A stretch of DNA of 64,000 bases. Source: Cronobacter turicensis z3032 (lineage in GTDB: Bacteria; Pseudomonadota; Gammaproteobacteria; Enterobacterales; Enterobacteriaceae). Positions within the stretch are counted from its first letter, which is position 1. Each line of letters opens with the position of its first letter. Under the pieces are notes generated by a model, which ran no database searches, had not been told where the DNA came from, and worked only from the letters and a program-made list of their open reading frames with translations. The stretch spans positions 2,670,074-2,734,073 of the forward strand of contig FN543093.2 in NCBI GenBank assembly GCA_000027065.2, read 5' to 3'. A program made the translations under genes and the position numbers. Below are positions 45,632 to 54,460 of the stretch, in pieces.

Positions 45632-46189
45632 TTACCAGGGGTAATAGATATGGTCGGCGTGTTCGCGCGCGGCGGGCTCATCGCCGGTAAGACGTGACGC
45701 CACCGTCAGCGCAAAATCAAATACTCGCCCCAGCCCCTTGCCGCTGATGAGATTGCCATCCTCAACGACCGGCGCATCCACATACTCGCCATCGCGCACG
45801 TCCTGCCACAGATCGCCCGAGCAGACATAGCGGCGGCCTTTTAAGAGGCCATTCGCGCCGAGCACGCGCGCGGCGGCGGAGCAGATGGGGCAGATGAGCT
45901 TTCCGGCGGCGTCGTGGCGCGCCACAAACGCGATAACCTGCGGGTCTGCCGCCAGATTTACGCTGCCCTGCGGGCCGCCCGGCAGCACCAGCGCGTCATA
46001 GGTGTCTTCGAGACGCTCCGCCAGACGCGCATCGGCCACCAGCGGAATGGCGTGGTAGCTTACGACAGCGCGCGTATCGGCGCAGGCGAGCGTGTCGACC
46101 TCAATGTTCAGCCGCCGTAATATATCGATAGTGACAATCGCTTCTCCTTCTTCAAACCCTGGCGCCAGCAGCACCGCCGCTCTTTTCAT
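45632..46189 (-). CDS. DJ-1/PfpI family protein
   Basis: The 185-residue protein has the DJ-1 fold: an N-terminal GFEEGEAIVTIDIL (about residues 11-24) carrying the conserved glutamate, and a nucleophile elbow with cysteine 103 (CPICSAAARVLG). It most resembles DJ-1 and YajL-type members, associated with oxidative stress and protection from glyoxal-type damage, though the activity is debated. It lies 55 bases upstream of the cupin gene on the same strand, so the two may be cotranscribed. Confidence 0.85.
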   Translation of the reverse strand: MKRAAVLLAPGFEEGEAIVTIDILRRLNIEVDTLACADTRAVVSYHAIPLVADARLAERLEDTYDALVLPGGPQGSVNLAADPQVIAFVARHDAAGKLICPICSAAARVLGANGLLKGRRYVCSGDLWQDVRDGEYVDAPVVEDGNLISGKGLGRVFDFALTVASRLTGDEPAAREHADHIYYPW

Positions 46190-46468
46190 TTCTCGCTCCT
46201 TATACGTGAATAAACCGTGCCCGGCACGCCGGGGGTTTAATAATGAAACAATGTTTCAAAAGTATTCCGGCGCTGCGTCACGTTTTAAGAAAGAAACGGT
46301 TGGAGTGGCAAATAGCCACAGTTATACCAGGCTTAATACATCAGGGAACGATAATGCACGCTTCTCAATTATGACTGACGAGTGGCCACCCGCCGGGAAC
46401 TGGCGGACCCGCGCTCACCCGTCGCGGTCATTGACCGTTCCCCTTATCTCCTCAATAAGGATATTTAT

Positions 46469-47062
46469 ATGGCTCCCCCCGGCGTAGTGCAGAAACTGAA
46501 TGCTCAAATGAATCAGGAATTTTATGCATCGAACCTGTGCCTTTATTACAGCGACTGGTGCGCGCAGCAGAGCCTGAACGGCAGCGCGACGGTGCTGAGA
46601 CAGCAGGCGCAGCACAACGTCACCCAGATGATGCGGCTGTTCGATTACCTTAAACAAACCGGCGCGAACCCGGTGGTCGGCGCGCTTAAGTCGATGAAAC
46701 CCGACTGCTCAAGCCTTGAGGCGATTTTTCGCCAGATGCAGGATGAGCTGAGCGGTCGCCATGCGGCGCTGGCGCGTCTGATGAGTGAAGCGCAGGCGGC
46801 GCATGACGACGCGATGCTCGCCATGCTTGGCGACTTCGAACAGGAGTTGCGGCTGGATGAAGCGCTGCTCGCCACCATCCTTCATGAACTGACCCTGGCG
46901 CGTCAGGCCGGGCTATGCGCCGAAGAAGGCGGACCAGCGCCTGCTGGAGATGATGGAACAGACCCACTGATTTTCACTCAGCCCCGCGCCCTCGCCCGAG
47001 GGCGCTTACGTTTCTCCCCTGCCTTTTCCTCGCCTTTCGCTGCAATGTTAGCGCTAGGTTAA
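46469..47062 (+). CDS. ftnB: Ferritin-like FtnB with an apparent 3' frameshift
   Basis: The start MAPPGVVQKLNAQMNQEFYA matches E. coli FtnB, a ferritin-like protein lacking several ferroxidase ligands and implicated in iron-sulphur repair under FlhDC- and virulence-linked control in Salmonella. As written the frame runs to 47062 (197 residues) with an unrelated Gly/Pro/Arg-rich tail. Removing one G at 46928/46929 instead gives AEEADQRLLEMMEQTH and a stop at 46968-46970, for 166 residues, the family length (167). So the tail from about residue 154 is probably an artefact or a recent frameshift. A TAAGGATA ribosome site supports the start. Confidence 0.85.
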   Translation: MAPPGVVQKLNAQMNQEFYASNLCLYYSDWCAQQSLNGSATVLRQQAQHNVTQMMRLFDYLKQTGANPVVGALKSMKPDCSSLEAIFRQMQDELSGRHAALARLMSEAQAAHDDAMLAMLGDFEQELRLDEALLATILHELTLARQAGLCAEEGGPAPAGDDGTDPLIFTQPRALARGRLRFSPAFSSPFAAMLALG

Positions 47063-47172
47063 CAATGTATTGTTTTTGTTATGTTTTTATAAATCCGATC
47101 TGGCTCCCGTTGATTAACCGCACAATTTGTAATGCTTAAGCGATTCACCCAACATTGCGTGGCAGGAGCCTT

Positions 47173-48516
47173 ATGATCACCCTTGAATTTATCGTCATTA
47201 TTCTGTGCTTGCTGGCGGGAACCCGTTTCGGCGGAATGGGGCTTGGCCTCATCAGCGGCATCGGTCTGTTTCTTTTAACGTTTATCTTTGGGCTGGAGCC
47301 TGGCAAGCCGCCGGTGGATGTGATGCTGACCATCCTTGCGGTGATTGGCTGCGCCGCCACGCTGCAAACCGCTGGCGGCCTGAATGTGATGATGCAGTTC
47401 GCCGAGCGGCTGCTGCGCCGTCACCCGCAGCACATCACGCTGCTGGCGCCGCTCACCACCTGGACGCTGACCTTTCTGTGCGGCACCGGGCATGTGGTCT
47501 ACACCATGTTCCCTATCATCGCGGACATCGCGCTGAAGAAAAATATTCGCCCGGAGCGGCCGATGGCCGTGGCGTCCGTCGCCTCGCAGATGGCGATCAC
47601 CGCCTCGCCGGTGTCGGTGGCGGTGGTGTCGCTGGTGTCGATTCTTGGCGCGCAGCATGGCGTCGGGGAGGCCTGGAGTATTCTGGAGATCCTCGCGGTT
47701 TCCGTACCGGCCTCGCTCTTTGGCGTACTGATTGCCGCGCTCTGGAGCCTGCGTCGCGGTAAAGATTTAAAAGACGACGAGGCATTCCAGGCGCGCCTGC
47801 GCGATCCGAAACAGCGTGAATACATTTATGGCGGCAGCGAAACGCTGATGAACCAGCGCTTTGACAAACATGCCTGGTGGTCAACCTGGATTTTCTTCGC
47901 CGCGATAGCGCTGGTGGTGCTGCTCGGCGCGCTGCCTGCGCTGCGCCCGGCGTTTGAGGTGAAAGGCAAAATCGCCCCGCTCTCCATGAACCTGGTTATC
48001 CAGATGATGATGCTGATTGCGGGCGCCGTGATGCTGGTGGTCTGCAAAGTGAACGCGGCGTCCATTTCCAGCGGGGCGGTGTTCAAGGCCGGGATGGTGG
48101 CGATTTTCTCGGTGTTTGGCGTGGCGTGGATGAGCGACACCTTTTTCCAGGCGCATCTCGACGAGCTGAAGCTGGTGCTGGAAGGCGTGGTGAAAAGCCA
48201 TCCGTGGACCTACGCGATTGTACTGTTCCTGGTCTCAAAACTAGTGAACAGCCAGGCGGCGGCGCTCACCGCTGTCGCGCCGATGGGGCTGATGCTGGGC
48301 GTTGAGCCCAAAATGCTGGTGGCATTTTTCCCGGCGTCTTACGGCTATTTCGTTCTGCCCACCTACCCAAGCGATCTGGCGTGCATTGGTTTTGACCGCT
48401 CCGGCACCACGCGCATCGGCAAATTCATTTTAAACCACAGCTTTATTCTGCCCGGCCTGATTGGCGTAAGCTGCGCCTGCGCCGCCAGCTATCTGCTGGT
48501 GCAACTGTTCTTCTGA
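47173..48516 (+). CDS. Anaerobic C4-dicarboxylate transporter, DcuA/DcuB family
   Basis: The 447-residue transporter has about ten to twelve predicted membrane segments. Dcu signatures are LEPGKPPVDVMLTILAV (about 42), LCGTGHVVYTMFPIIAD (about 103), ASPVSVAVVSLVSILG near 145 and YFVLPTYPSDLACIGFDRSGTT near 395. DcuA/B exchange fumarate, malate or aspartate for succinate. It is not dcuA or dcuB by position, so it is a paralogue whose substrate is uncertain. A TTGAT half-site upstream is compatible with FNR but weak. Confidence 0.88.
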   Translation: MITLEFIVIILCLLAGTRFGGMGLGLISGIGLFLLTFIFGLEPGKPPVDVMLTILAVIGCAATLQTAGGLNVMMQFAERLLRRHPQHITLLAPLTTWTLTFLCGTGHVVYTMFPIIADIALKKNIRPERPMAVASVASQMAITASPVSVAVVSLVSILGAQHGVGEAWSILEILAVSVPASLFGVLIAALWSLRRGKDLKDDEAFQARLRDPKQREYIYGGSETLMNQRFDKHAWWSTWIFFAAIALVVLLGALPALRPAFEVKGKIAPLSMNLVIQMMMLIAGAVMLVVCKVNAASISSGAVFKAGMVAIFSVFGVAWMSDTFFQAHLDELKLVLEGVVKSHPWTYAIVLFLVSKLVNSQAAALTAVAPMGLMLGVEPKMLVAFFPASYGYFVLPTYPSDLACIGFDRSGTTRIGKFILNHSFILPGLIGVSCACAASYLLVQLFF

Positions 48517-48550
48517 CCACGTTTTTTACCAGTGCGGCCTGCGGGCCGCC

Positions 48551-48568
48551 TGCACAAATCTTCCAGAC
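48551..48568 (+). promoter_or_regulatory. Direct-repeat element upstream of the AraC-type gene
   Basis: The 18-base sequence TGCACAAATCTTCCAGAC recurs exactly at 49430-49447. It ends 48 bases before the AraC-type start; a TATGCT -10-like hexamer lies about 17 bases beyond it. Confidence 0.65.
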
Positions 48569-48616
48569 TTTTGTTAAAGACTCGTTATGCTAGAGTTTCC
48601 TTTCACAGGAGACGCT

Positions 48617-49459
48617 ATGGCTAAAGACTGGATAGAATTACGTCAGCACGCTGATACCGGCATCGAAACCATTCGCGCCCATTTTGAAGGCCACGCCTAC
48701 GATCCACACTGGCACGACAGTTATCTGGTGGGCATCACGCAGTCCGGCACCCAGCAGTTTCACTGCCGCCGGGAGCGGCATCAGAGCACGCCGGGAGCGG
48801 CGTTTTTGCTGGAGCCGGGCGAAACCCACGACGGCGACGCGCCGCTCGCGGGCGGCTTTACCTATCTCACCTTTTATCTTGATGAACGCTGGCTGCGAGA
48901 AACGCTTGGCGGGCTTTACGCCGCCGTACCGGATAGCTACGAGCTGCACTTTGCAAAGACCATTGCCCGCGAGCCCGCGCTGGTACAGGCGATCGCCTCG
49001 ACGTTTACGGCGCTGCATCACGATGAGATGCGTATTGTGCAGCAGGGTGTAATGGATAATCTGTTAAGTCAGCTGACGCGTCACTGTCAGTGGCGCAAAC
49101 GGCTGCCGGGCGACATCCGCGACGCGCAGATGGCCCAGCGCGCCCGCGACTACCTCTGGGCGCACCTTGGCGATAATATCGGGCTGGCGGAACTGGCCGC
49201 GGCGCTCGGCACCGATCGCTTTACATTGTCGCGCACGTTTAAACACGCGTTTGGCATGGCGCCCCACGCCTGGCTGGTGCAGTTGCGCCTCGCCCGCGCC
49301 AGATCACTGCTCGCGCGCGGCATGACGCCCGTGGATGTGGCGGCGGCGCTCGGTTTCGCCGATCAAAGCCATCTTGGACGCTGGTTCCAGCGCGCCTACC
49401 GGCTCTCCCCGGCACACTACCGCAGGCTGTGCACAAATCTTCCAGACGTCAGCGGGTAA
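48617..49459 (+). CDS. AraC-family regulator with N-terminal cupin
   Basis: The 280-residue regulator has an N-terminal cupin-like arm (DPHWHDSYLVGITQSGTQQF near 29-48, then LEPGETHDG near 72) and a C-terminal double helix-turn-helix (IGLAELAAALGTDRFTLSRTF near 185; VDVAAALGFADQSHLGRWF near 238). It starts at ATG 48617 after CAGGAGAC. Immediately downstream is a LysE-type exporter, so it probably controls export of an amino acid or related metabolite. Its last codons contain an 18-base copy of an element found upstream of itself. Confidence 0.87.
   Translation: MAKDWIELRQHADTGIETIRAHFEGHAYDPHWHDSYLVGITQSGTQQFHCRRERHQSTPGAAFLLEPGETHDGDAPLAGGFTYLTFYLDERWLRETLGGLYAAVPDSYELHFAKTIAREPALVQAIASTFTALHHDEMRIVQQGVMDNLLSQLTRHCQWRKRLPGDIRDAQMAQRARDYLWAHLGDNIGLAELAAALGTDRFTLSRTFKHAFGMAPHAWLVQLRLARARSLLARGMTPVDVAAALGFADQSHLGRWFQRAYRLSPAHYRRLCTNLPDVSG
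49430..49447 (+). promoter_or_regulatory. Second copy of the 18-base element, upstream of lysE-type gene
   Basis: An exact copy of 48551-48568 lies inside the final codons of the AraC-type gene and ends 49 bases before the LysE-type start. The near-identical distance to both starts suggests a shared operator. Confidence 0.65.
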
Positions 49460-49496
49460 GCGCCCGAAGATAGAGGCTCAGACAACGGGAGATGCC

Positions 49497-50099
49497 ATGA
49501 GCCTGCTTACACAACAACTGCCTTTCTTATTCTTTGCCTTTGTGGCCTCTATTACGCCGGGGCCGACCAATATTCTGATCCTCACCAACAGCCAGCGCTA
49601 CGGTACACGCGCGTCGCTGCCCGCGGTGCTCGGCGCCTGTTTCGCCTCCAGCGCCATTGTGCTGCTGTGCGGCGTCGGGCCTGGCGAAGTGCTGCGCCAC
49701 GCCCCGTGGCTGGCGCGCCTGATGGCGCTCACCGGCGCGTTGTGGCTGAGCTGGATGAGCTGGCAGTTGTTCACCTCGCCCGCGGTAGCGCTCTCGGGCG
49801 AGGCGACAAAACCGTTCGGCGCCCGCGCGGCGGCGGCGTTACAGCTGATTAACCCGAAAACCTGGATGATGGCGATGGCGGTCGTCACGGTGTTTGCGCC
49901 GCATAATGGCCGCGCGCTGACTACGCTCGGGTTTCAGGCGCTGGGCTTTCTTGTGATTTCGCTGGCGTGTCTCGCCGCCTGGGCCTGGCTTGGCAGCGGC
50001 GTGCATCGGGTGTTTCGCAGCGACAAAGCGCTGGTGCGCTTTCAGCGGCTGATGGCGCTGTGGCTGTTCGCCTGCGCCTGGATGGGATTTTTTAACTGA
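49497..50099 (+). CDS. LysE-family amino-acid exporter
   Basis: The 200-residue membrane protein has about six predicted helices and the LysE/RhtB N-terminal motif SITPGPTNILILTNSQRYG (about residues 18-36). QLINPKTWMMA near 117 is also conserved. Members export amino acids such as lysine, threonine, leucine or homoserine, but the substrate here is unknown. The ATG at 49497 follows CGGGAG; the frame is open upstream but overlaps the regulator. It is followed by a strong bidirectional terminator. Confidence 0.88.
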   Translation: MSLLTQQLPFLFFAFVASITPGPTNILILTNSQRYGTRASLPAVLGACFASSAIVLLCGVGPGEVLRHAPWLARLMALTGALWLSWMSWQLFTSPAVALSGEATKPFGARAAAALQLINPKTWMMAMAVVTVFAPHNGRALTTLGFQALGFLVISLACLAAWAWLGSGVHRVFRSDKALVRFQRLMALWLFACAWMGFFN

Positions 50100-50100
50100 C

Positions 50101-50123
50101 AACGGCCCCGACGGGGCCGTTTT
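50101..50123. terminator. Terminator between lysE-type gene and yecJ
   Basis: The stem AACGGCCCC-gac-GGGGCCGTT is followed by TTT on the plus strand. It lies two bases after the exporter stop and just before the convergent yecJ end, so it likely serves both. Confidence 0.85.
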
Positions 50124-50125
50124 GC

Positions 50126-50374
50126 TTAGTGCGCTTCGCTCTGCGGGGTAAAGCGCAGTTCAATCAGCGCTACCGCTTTCTGAATGGCGCGCAGCGTCAC
50201 CGGATCGGCGGAAGGATGGCCGGAAAAATCGATGCTTTTCAGCTGGCTCGCCATTTTGTCGCGCACTTCCACCGGCGCGATGACGTCGATAACGTCGAGG
50301 ATCTGTTTAATCACCAACTGGCAGGCGACCACGTCGGAAACCAGTTCATCTTCGGCAGTGAGGGATTGTGACAT
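50126..50374 (-). CDS. yecJ: YecJ, DUF2766 protein
   Basis: The 82-residue small helical protein has the DUF2766 core ([21 protein letters not shown] near 15-35, and [19 protein letters not shown] near 60-78). It matches E. coli YecJ, of unknown function, and sits near ftnB/azuC as there. The ATG at 50374 follows TAAGGAGAA; the longer frame is unlikely. It is predicted soluble, with no signal or membrane segment. Confidence 0.93.
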   Translation of the reverse strand: MSQSLTAEDELVSDVVACQLVIKQILDVIDVIAPVEVRDKMASQLKSIDFSGHPSADPVTLRAIQKAVALIELRFTPQSEAH

Positions 50375-50531
50375 TGCGTTCTCCTTAGCGTGAAGCGGCA
50401 CATAGTAGCGGCAAAGCCCGGCGATTGCGAACCCGGCGCGCGAAACGCGTAAAAATGAACCGTGATTTCAGAAAACGAAAAGCGAGGGTTTCAGAACGTT
50501 GCGAAGGCGGGTATAACGGGAGTCGCAGACA

Positions 50532-50556
50532 TAAAAAAACCTGCCATGCGGCAGGT
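50532..50556 (-). terminator. Terminator of azuC RNA
   Basis: On the minus strand CCTGCC-gcat-GGCAGG is followed by seven T, starting seven bases beyond the azuC stop. Confidence 0.9.
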
Positions 50557-50562
50557 TTTTTA

Positions 50563-50646
50563 TCAGAACATCCCGCCCGGCGGAACGTCTTTAAAGGTTT
50601 TGCAGTAGTTTTCAAACATGCTTTTGAGGATTTTACGCAGTTTCAT
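50563..50646 (-). CDS. azuC: AzuC small membrane-associated protein (dual-function AzuCR RNA)
   Basis: A 27-residue ORF on the minus strand encodes MKLRKILKSMFENYCKTF, then KDVPPGGMF; as remembered, E. coli AzuC is MKLRKILKSMFNNYCKTF, then KDVPPGNMFR. It is amphipathic and basic at the N-terminus. In E. coli this transcript is also a base-pairing small RNA (AzuR), and the protein binds a glycerol-phosphate dehydrogenase (GlpD). A ribosome site (CCGGAGC) precedes the ATG. A terminator follows and a CRP site lies upstream. Next to yecJ is its E. coli location. Confidence 0.9.
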   Translation of the reverse strand: MKLRKILKSMFENYCKTFKDVPPGGMF

Positions 50647-50728
50647 GGCGTGCTCCGGTTTTATTCATTCTGGTTAGCGTGTTGCTTCCGGTCAATAATA
50701 TGACTTGCGTCACAAAAATCAACCATTT

Positions 50729-50744
50729 TGTGATTAAAATCACG
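50729..50744 (-). promoter_or_regulatory. CRP site upstream of azuC
   Basis: The sequence TGTGA-ttaaaa-TCACG is one base from the CRP core. It lies about 85 bases upstream of the azuC start on the minus strand; the MFS exporter is divergent, so it might also affect that gene. Confidence 0.75.
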
Positions 50745-50852
50745 TCTCATGGTTAATGAAAATGAGCACAATGTTAATAAAATGCTGTTAATTCCGGCGC
50801 TTAGTCACTGTACTTTTTGGTGAATTTTACAAAAAAATTTTAGGGAGCAGGC

Positions 50853-52274
50853 ATGGGGCAGAAGACGGCGAAAGCAGGCGCAGGCGGAGTCTCTCCCGCC
50901 GCGCTGCTGGTGGCGGGCGCCTTTTTTATGGAATTTCTCGACGGAACGGTGATCGCCACCGCCCTGCCGACCATGGCGCAGACCTTCGGCGTCGAAGCCG
51001 TCGCGCTTAATATCGGCATCAGCGCTTATCTGCTGACGCTCGCGGTATTGATACCGGCAAGCGGCTGGATTGCCGATCGCTTCGGCGCGCGTAAGGTGTT
51101 TACGCTGGCGCTGGGAATTTTTACCGGCGCCTCGGTGCTGTGCGGGCTGGCGAATTCGCTGGAGATGTTCGTGCTGATGCGCGTATTGCAGGGCGCGGGC
51201 GGCGCGCTGATGGTGCCGGTCGGGCGCCTGGCGGTGCTGCGCGTGACGCCCAAACACCAGCTGATTACGGCCATCGCCACGCTGACGTGGCCCGCCCTGG
51301 TGGCGCCGATTATCGGGCCGCCGCTCGGCGGATTTATCACCAGCTATGCGAACTGGCGCTGGATCTTCTTTATTAACCTGCCCGCCGGGCTTATCGCGAT
51401 GGCGCTCGCCTGGCGCCTGATTCCTGACCATCACGACAATGACCGCCGTCCGTTCGATACGCCCGGTTTTCTCGCCACCGCGCTGGCGATGGTAGCGCTG
51501 GTGTGCGCCATGGAGATGCTGGCCGCGCGCGACGCGAACGGCCTGTTCGCGGGCGCGCTGTTGCTGGCGGGCTGCGGCGCGCTTATCTACGCGCTGCGCC
51601 ATTTTCGCCGCGCGCCGTTCCCGATGATCCGCCTTGATGCCATGGCGGTGCCGACGTTTCGCGTCACGATGTATGGCGGGTCGCTGTTTCGCGCCTCTAT
51701 TAGCGCCGTGCCGTTTTTATTGCCGTTGCTGTTTCAGGTGGGTTTCGGGATGGACGCGTTTCATTCGGGGTTGCTGGTGTTGGCGGTCTTTGCGGGCAAC
51801 CTGACTATCAAGCCCGCTACCACGCCGCTCATCCGCTGGCTGGGCTTTAAAAAATTGCTGCTGATTAACGGTCTGCTGAACGTGCTGGCGCTGCTCGCCT
51901 GCGCGCTGCTGACGCCCCAGACGCCGGTGTGGCTTATTCTGCTGATCCTTTTTCTGGGCGGCGTCTTTCGCTCGATTCAGTTTACCGGCATCAGTACGCT
52001 GGCGTTTGCGGACGTGCCTTCCGGCGAGATGAGTTACGCCAACACGTTGTTCAGCACTGCCACGCAGCTCGCCGTGGGGCTTGGGGTGACGCTCGGCGCC
52101 ATCGGCATCCGCCTTGGCGAGGTCGTCAGCGCGTCCTTTTTCACTGGCGATATTCCGGGCGTGAGCTTCCGGCTGGCATTTGTGATAATTGCGTTGATAA
52201 GCCTGGCGGGAATGATAGATACGCTGCGCCTCGCCGCGCATGCCGGGCATAGCGTCTCCGGCAAACAGGCATAA
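50853..52274 (+). CDS. MFS drug-exporter-like transporter (DHA2, MdtD/HsrA-like)
   Basis: The 473-residue protein has about 13-14 predicted helices and the DHA2 motif C-like segments: FMEFLDGTVIATALPTMAQ (about 28-46), ASGWIADRFGARKVF (70-84) and LQGAGGALMVPVGRLAVLR (about 112-130). These features match the MdtD/HsrA branch of the EmrB/QacA family, proton-driven exporters of drugs or metabolites. The substrate is unknown. The ATG follows TAGGGAG. It is divergent from azuC and ends with a terminator. Confidence 0.85.
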   Translation: MGQKTAKAGAGGVSPAALLVAGAFFMEFLDGTVIATALPTMAQTFGVEAVALNIGISAYLLTLAVLIPASGWIADRFGARKVFTLALGIFTGASVLCGLANSLEMFVLMRVLQGAGGALMVPVGRLAVLRVTPKHQLITAIATLTWPALVAPIIGPPLGGFITSYANWRWIFFINLPAGLIAMALAWRLIPDHHDNDRRPFDTPGFLATALAMVALVCAMEMLAARDANGLFAGALLLAGCGALIYALRHFRRAPFPMIRLDAMAVPTFRVTMYGGSLFRASISAVPFLLPLLFQVGFGMDAFHSGLLVLAVFAGNLTIKPATTPLIRWLGFKKLLLINGLLNVLALLACALLTPQTPVWLILLILFLGGVFRSIQFTGISTLAFADVPSGEMSYANTLFSTATQLAVGLGVTLGAIGIRLGEVVSASFFTGDIPGVSFRLAFVIIALISLAGMIDTLRLAAHAGHSVSGKQA

Positions 52275-52302
52275 AAAAAGCCAGCCCGCGGGCTGGCTTT
52301 TT
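52273..52302. terminator. Bidirectional terminator after MFS exporter
   Basis: The stem GCCAGCCC / GGGCTGGC is flanked by an A run and TTTTT. It serves the exporter and the convergent isomerase gene. Confidence 0.9.
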
Positions 52303-52314
52303 CATCAGGCTTTA

Positions 52315-52953
52315 TCAGCCAAGGATTTCACGCACGAAACCTTCGATCGCTTTATCCTGGCAGTTATCAAAGAAGCACTGCTGGAAACGCTCGCCGGAAA
52401 CGGCGGTTTTTACCAGTTCAGGATCGATGGCGCGCAGGGTATCAAGATAGTTCTCTTTCACCACAGCGGCTTTCACCTGATTCAGGATACCCGCGTTGCG
52501 CACCTGCGGCTCTTTACGCTCCGGCGGATAGCCCTCGCCGTTGCGGCCGGTGAACGCTTTTTCAAAGATGAAGCGCACGTTGAGTTCGGCGCCCCAGCCA
52601 AAGCCTTTCGCGAACGGCAGCGCCAGCGCGTTGCCGTTGTTGATCTGCGCGAACAGGAACGCGTCCGCCGGATCGATGCAGTAGCCGCACACCACGCCCG
52701 GATGAATATTCAGGGACATCAGCGCGCCCTGCCCGGTGCCGCAGCCGGTAACCACGAAATCCACCGCTCTGGAATTCAGCAGGATGCTCGCCATAATCCC
52801 GAGGTGAATGTAGGTCAGATGATGATCGTTCTCATCGCTCATGCCGACGTTGTACACCGGGAAGGCTTTTTCATCCGCCACCGCTTTCAGCTCTTTATAG
52901 ATGATCGCGTTTTTGGCCGCCTGACTGTTTTCCATCATCAGTGCAATTTTCAT
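52315..52953 (-). CDS. RpiB/LacA/LacB-family sugar-phosphate isomerase
   Basis: The 212-residue protein has the RpiB/LacAB fold: N-terminal MKIALMMENSQAAKN, the active-site loop VVTGCGTGQGALMS (about residues 68-81) holding the catalytic-type cysteine, and a family-specific C-terminal extension of about 60 residues, longer than the 149 residues of RpiB. The ATG at 52953 follows CAGGAGAC. Isomerisation of an aldose phosphate or uronate derivative is expected; the substrate is unknown. It stands alone between two unrelated genes. Confidence 0.85.
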   Translation of the reverse strand: MKIALMMENSQAAKNAIIYKELKAVADEKAFPVYNVGMSDENDHHLTYIHLGIMASILLNSRAVDFVVTGCGTGQGALMSLNIHPGVVCGYCIDPADAFLFAQINNGNALALPFAKGFGWGAELNVRFIFEKAFTGRNGEGYPPERKEPQVRNAGILNQVKAAVVKENYLDTLRAIDPELVKTAVSGERFQQCFFDNCQDKAIEGFVREILG

Positions 52954-53090
52954 TGGGTTGTCTCCTGAAAAGGCTATGAATAGCAAACTGTGCATTCACC
53001 ATACTATTCACCAAACGCACTTTCAAATTAAATGAAAGATTGTTTTAAAAAATAGAGTGGTGCTCACAGTTTTCTTTCAGGCCCGGTTTT

Positions 53091-54347
53091 TCAGAAGGTT
53101 TCCCAGTTCGTTTCCGTGGCGACCGCTTTCGGCGCGCTAACGCCTGCTGGCGATGGACGCACAAGCGACGCGGCAGCGGCAGGCTTCGCGCGCTCCGTCT
53201 GACCGCGCAGGCGGAACAACCCGACCACTTCGGTCAGGTGTGCAGCCTGACGCTCCAGATCGGCGGAGGCCAGCACGGATTGCTGCACCAGCTGGACGTT
53301 CTGCTGGGTTACGGCATCCATTTCTTTCACCGCGATGCCCACCTGGCTGATGCCGTCGCTCTGCTCGCCGGACGCGCTGGCAATCTCGGCCATAATGTCG
53401 TTGACCTGACGCACGGCGGCCAGGATTTCATCCATCGCCTCGCCCGCCTTTTTCACCTGACCAGAGCCGGTCTGAACATTACTGACCGATTCGTTAAGCA
53501 GCGTTTCTATCTCTTTCGCCGCCTGCGCGCTGCGGCTCGCGAGATTGCGCACTTCACCCGCCACCACCGCAAAACCGCGCCCCTGCTCACCCGCGCGCGC
53601 GGCTTCCACCGCGGCGTTGAGGGCCAGAATGTTGGTCTGGAACGCGATGCTGTTAATCACATTAGTGATATCGACGATTTTGCTGGAGCTGCTGGAGATG
53701 CGCGACATGGTTTCCATCACCTGCTTCACGGATTCCCCGCCCGTCTGCGCGGTGCGTGTGGCGTTACCGGAAAGCTTACTGGCATGGCTCGCGTTTTCCG
53801 CGTTGAGTTTTACCGTGCTGCTGAGTTGCTGCATGCTGGAGCTGGTCTGCTCAAGCGCCGCCGCCTGTTCTTCCGAGCGCGTAGAGAGTTCTGTATTGAC
53901 GCCCGACACATCCCCCGCGTGGCTGCGAATCGTTTCAGCACTGACGCGAATGGCAGTAACGGTTTTCTCCCAGTTATCCTGCATCCGCTGAATATATGGC
54001 ACCATCAGCCCGACGCAGTTGCGCCCGAGATCCTGAAGCTTCACCTCCAGATTCCCGTCCGCCAGCACGTTCAGATGGCCGCGGATGATCTCCACGGGAC
54101 GCACCAGGCAGAAGTAGAGATAACGCTCCATCAGAATGGTGAGGGTAATACTGCCCACTACCGAGAGGACTAACAGGAGCTGGGCGGTGTCGACCCAGCC
54201 AGCCTGCTCGGCGTTCAGTTTAAGACTATTTTCCAGGTGATGTAGAAACCAGAGCGTCGCTCCGGAGACCCCCACCCAGGCGATGGTGGATAAGAGCAAG
54301 ACCCATACCACCATCGCGCGGATTTTAACGTTGCGAATAAAGTTCAT
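53091..54347 (-). CDS. Short chemoreceptor with minimal periplasmic loop
   Basis: The 418-residue MCP has two membrane helices (about 10-34 and 52-74) separated by only some 18 residues, so it lacks a normal ligand-binding domain. HAMP (about 75-130), the signalling tip [21 protein letters not shown], methylation helices and the C-terminal NWETF follow. It can therefore receive CheA/CheW, CheR and CheB but not bind a periplasmic ligand in the Tar manner. It has a near-consensus sigma-28 promoter, so it belongs to the flagellar regulon. A redox, energy or temperature stimulus at the membrane or HAMP is possible but untested. Confidence 0.88.
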   Translation of the reverse strand: MNFIRNVKIRAMVVWVLLLSTIAWVGVSGATLWFLHHLENSLKLNAEQAGWVDTAQLLLVLSVVGSITLTILMERYLYFCLVRPVEIIRGHLNVLADGNLEVKLQDLGRNCVGLMVPYIQRMQDNWEKTVTAIRVSAETIRSHAGDVSGVNTELSTRSEEQAAALEQTSSSMQQLSSTVKLNAENASHASKLSGNATRTAQTGGESVKQVMETMSRISSSSSKIVDITNVINSIAFQTNILALNAAVEAARAGEQGRGFAVVAGEVRNLASRSAQAAKEIETLLNESVSNVQTGSGQVKKAGEAMDEILAAVRQVNDIMAEIASASGEQSDGISQVGIAVKEMDAVTQQNVQLVQQSVLASADLERQAAHLTEVVGLFRLRGQTERAKPAAAASLVRPSPAGVSAPKAVATETNWETF

Positions 54348-54460
54348 AGTGTCGATTCCCGGTGTTTAAGAAGCCGTCCCTGAGCGAAGCATGACGGTAT
54401 CTGTCCCGGTCCTCTCTGCACTTCTTTTTACGTCGCAGATAAAGACTTACCGTATCGTAG

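Noticed and set aside
47095..47130. FNR site upstream of the Dcu-type transporter
   Set aside because: Only one half, TTGAT, is good; the second half does not match ATCAA.
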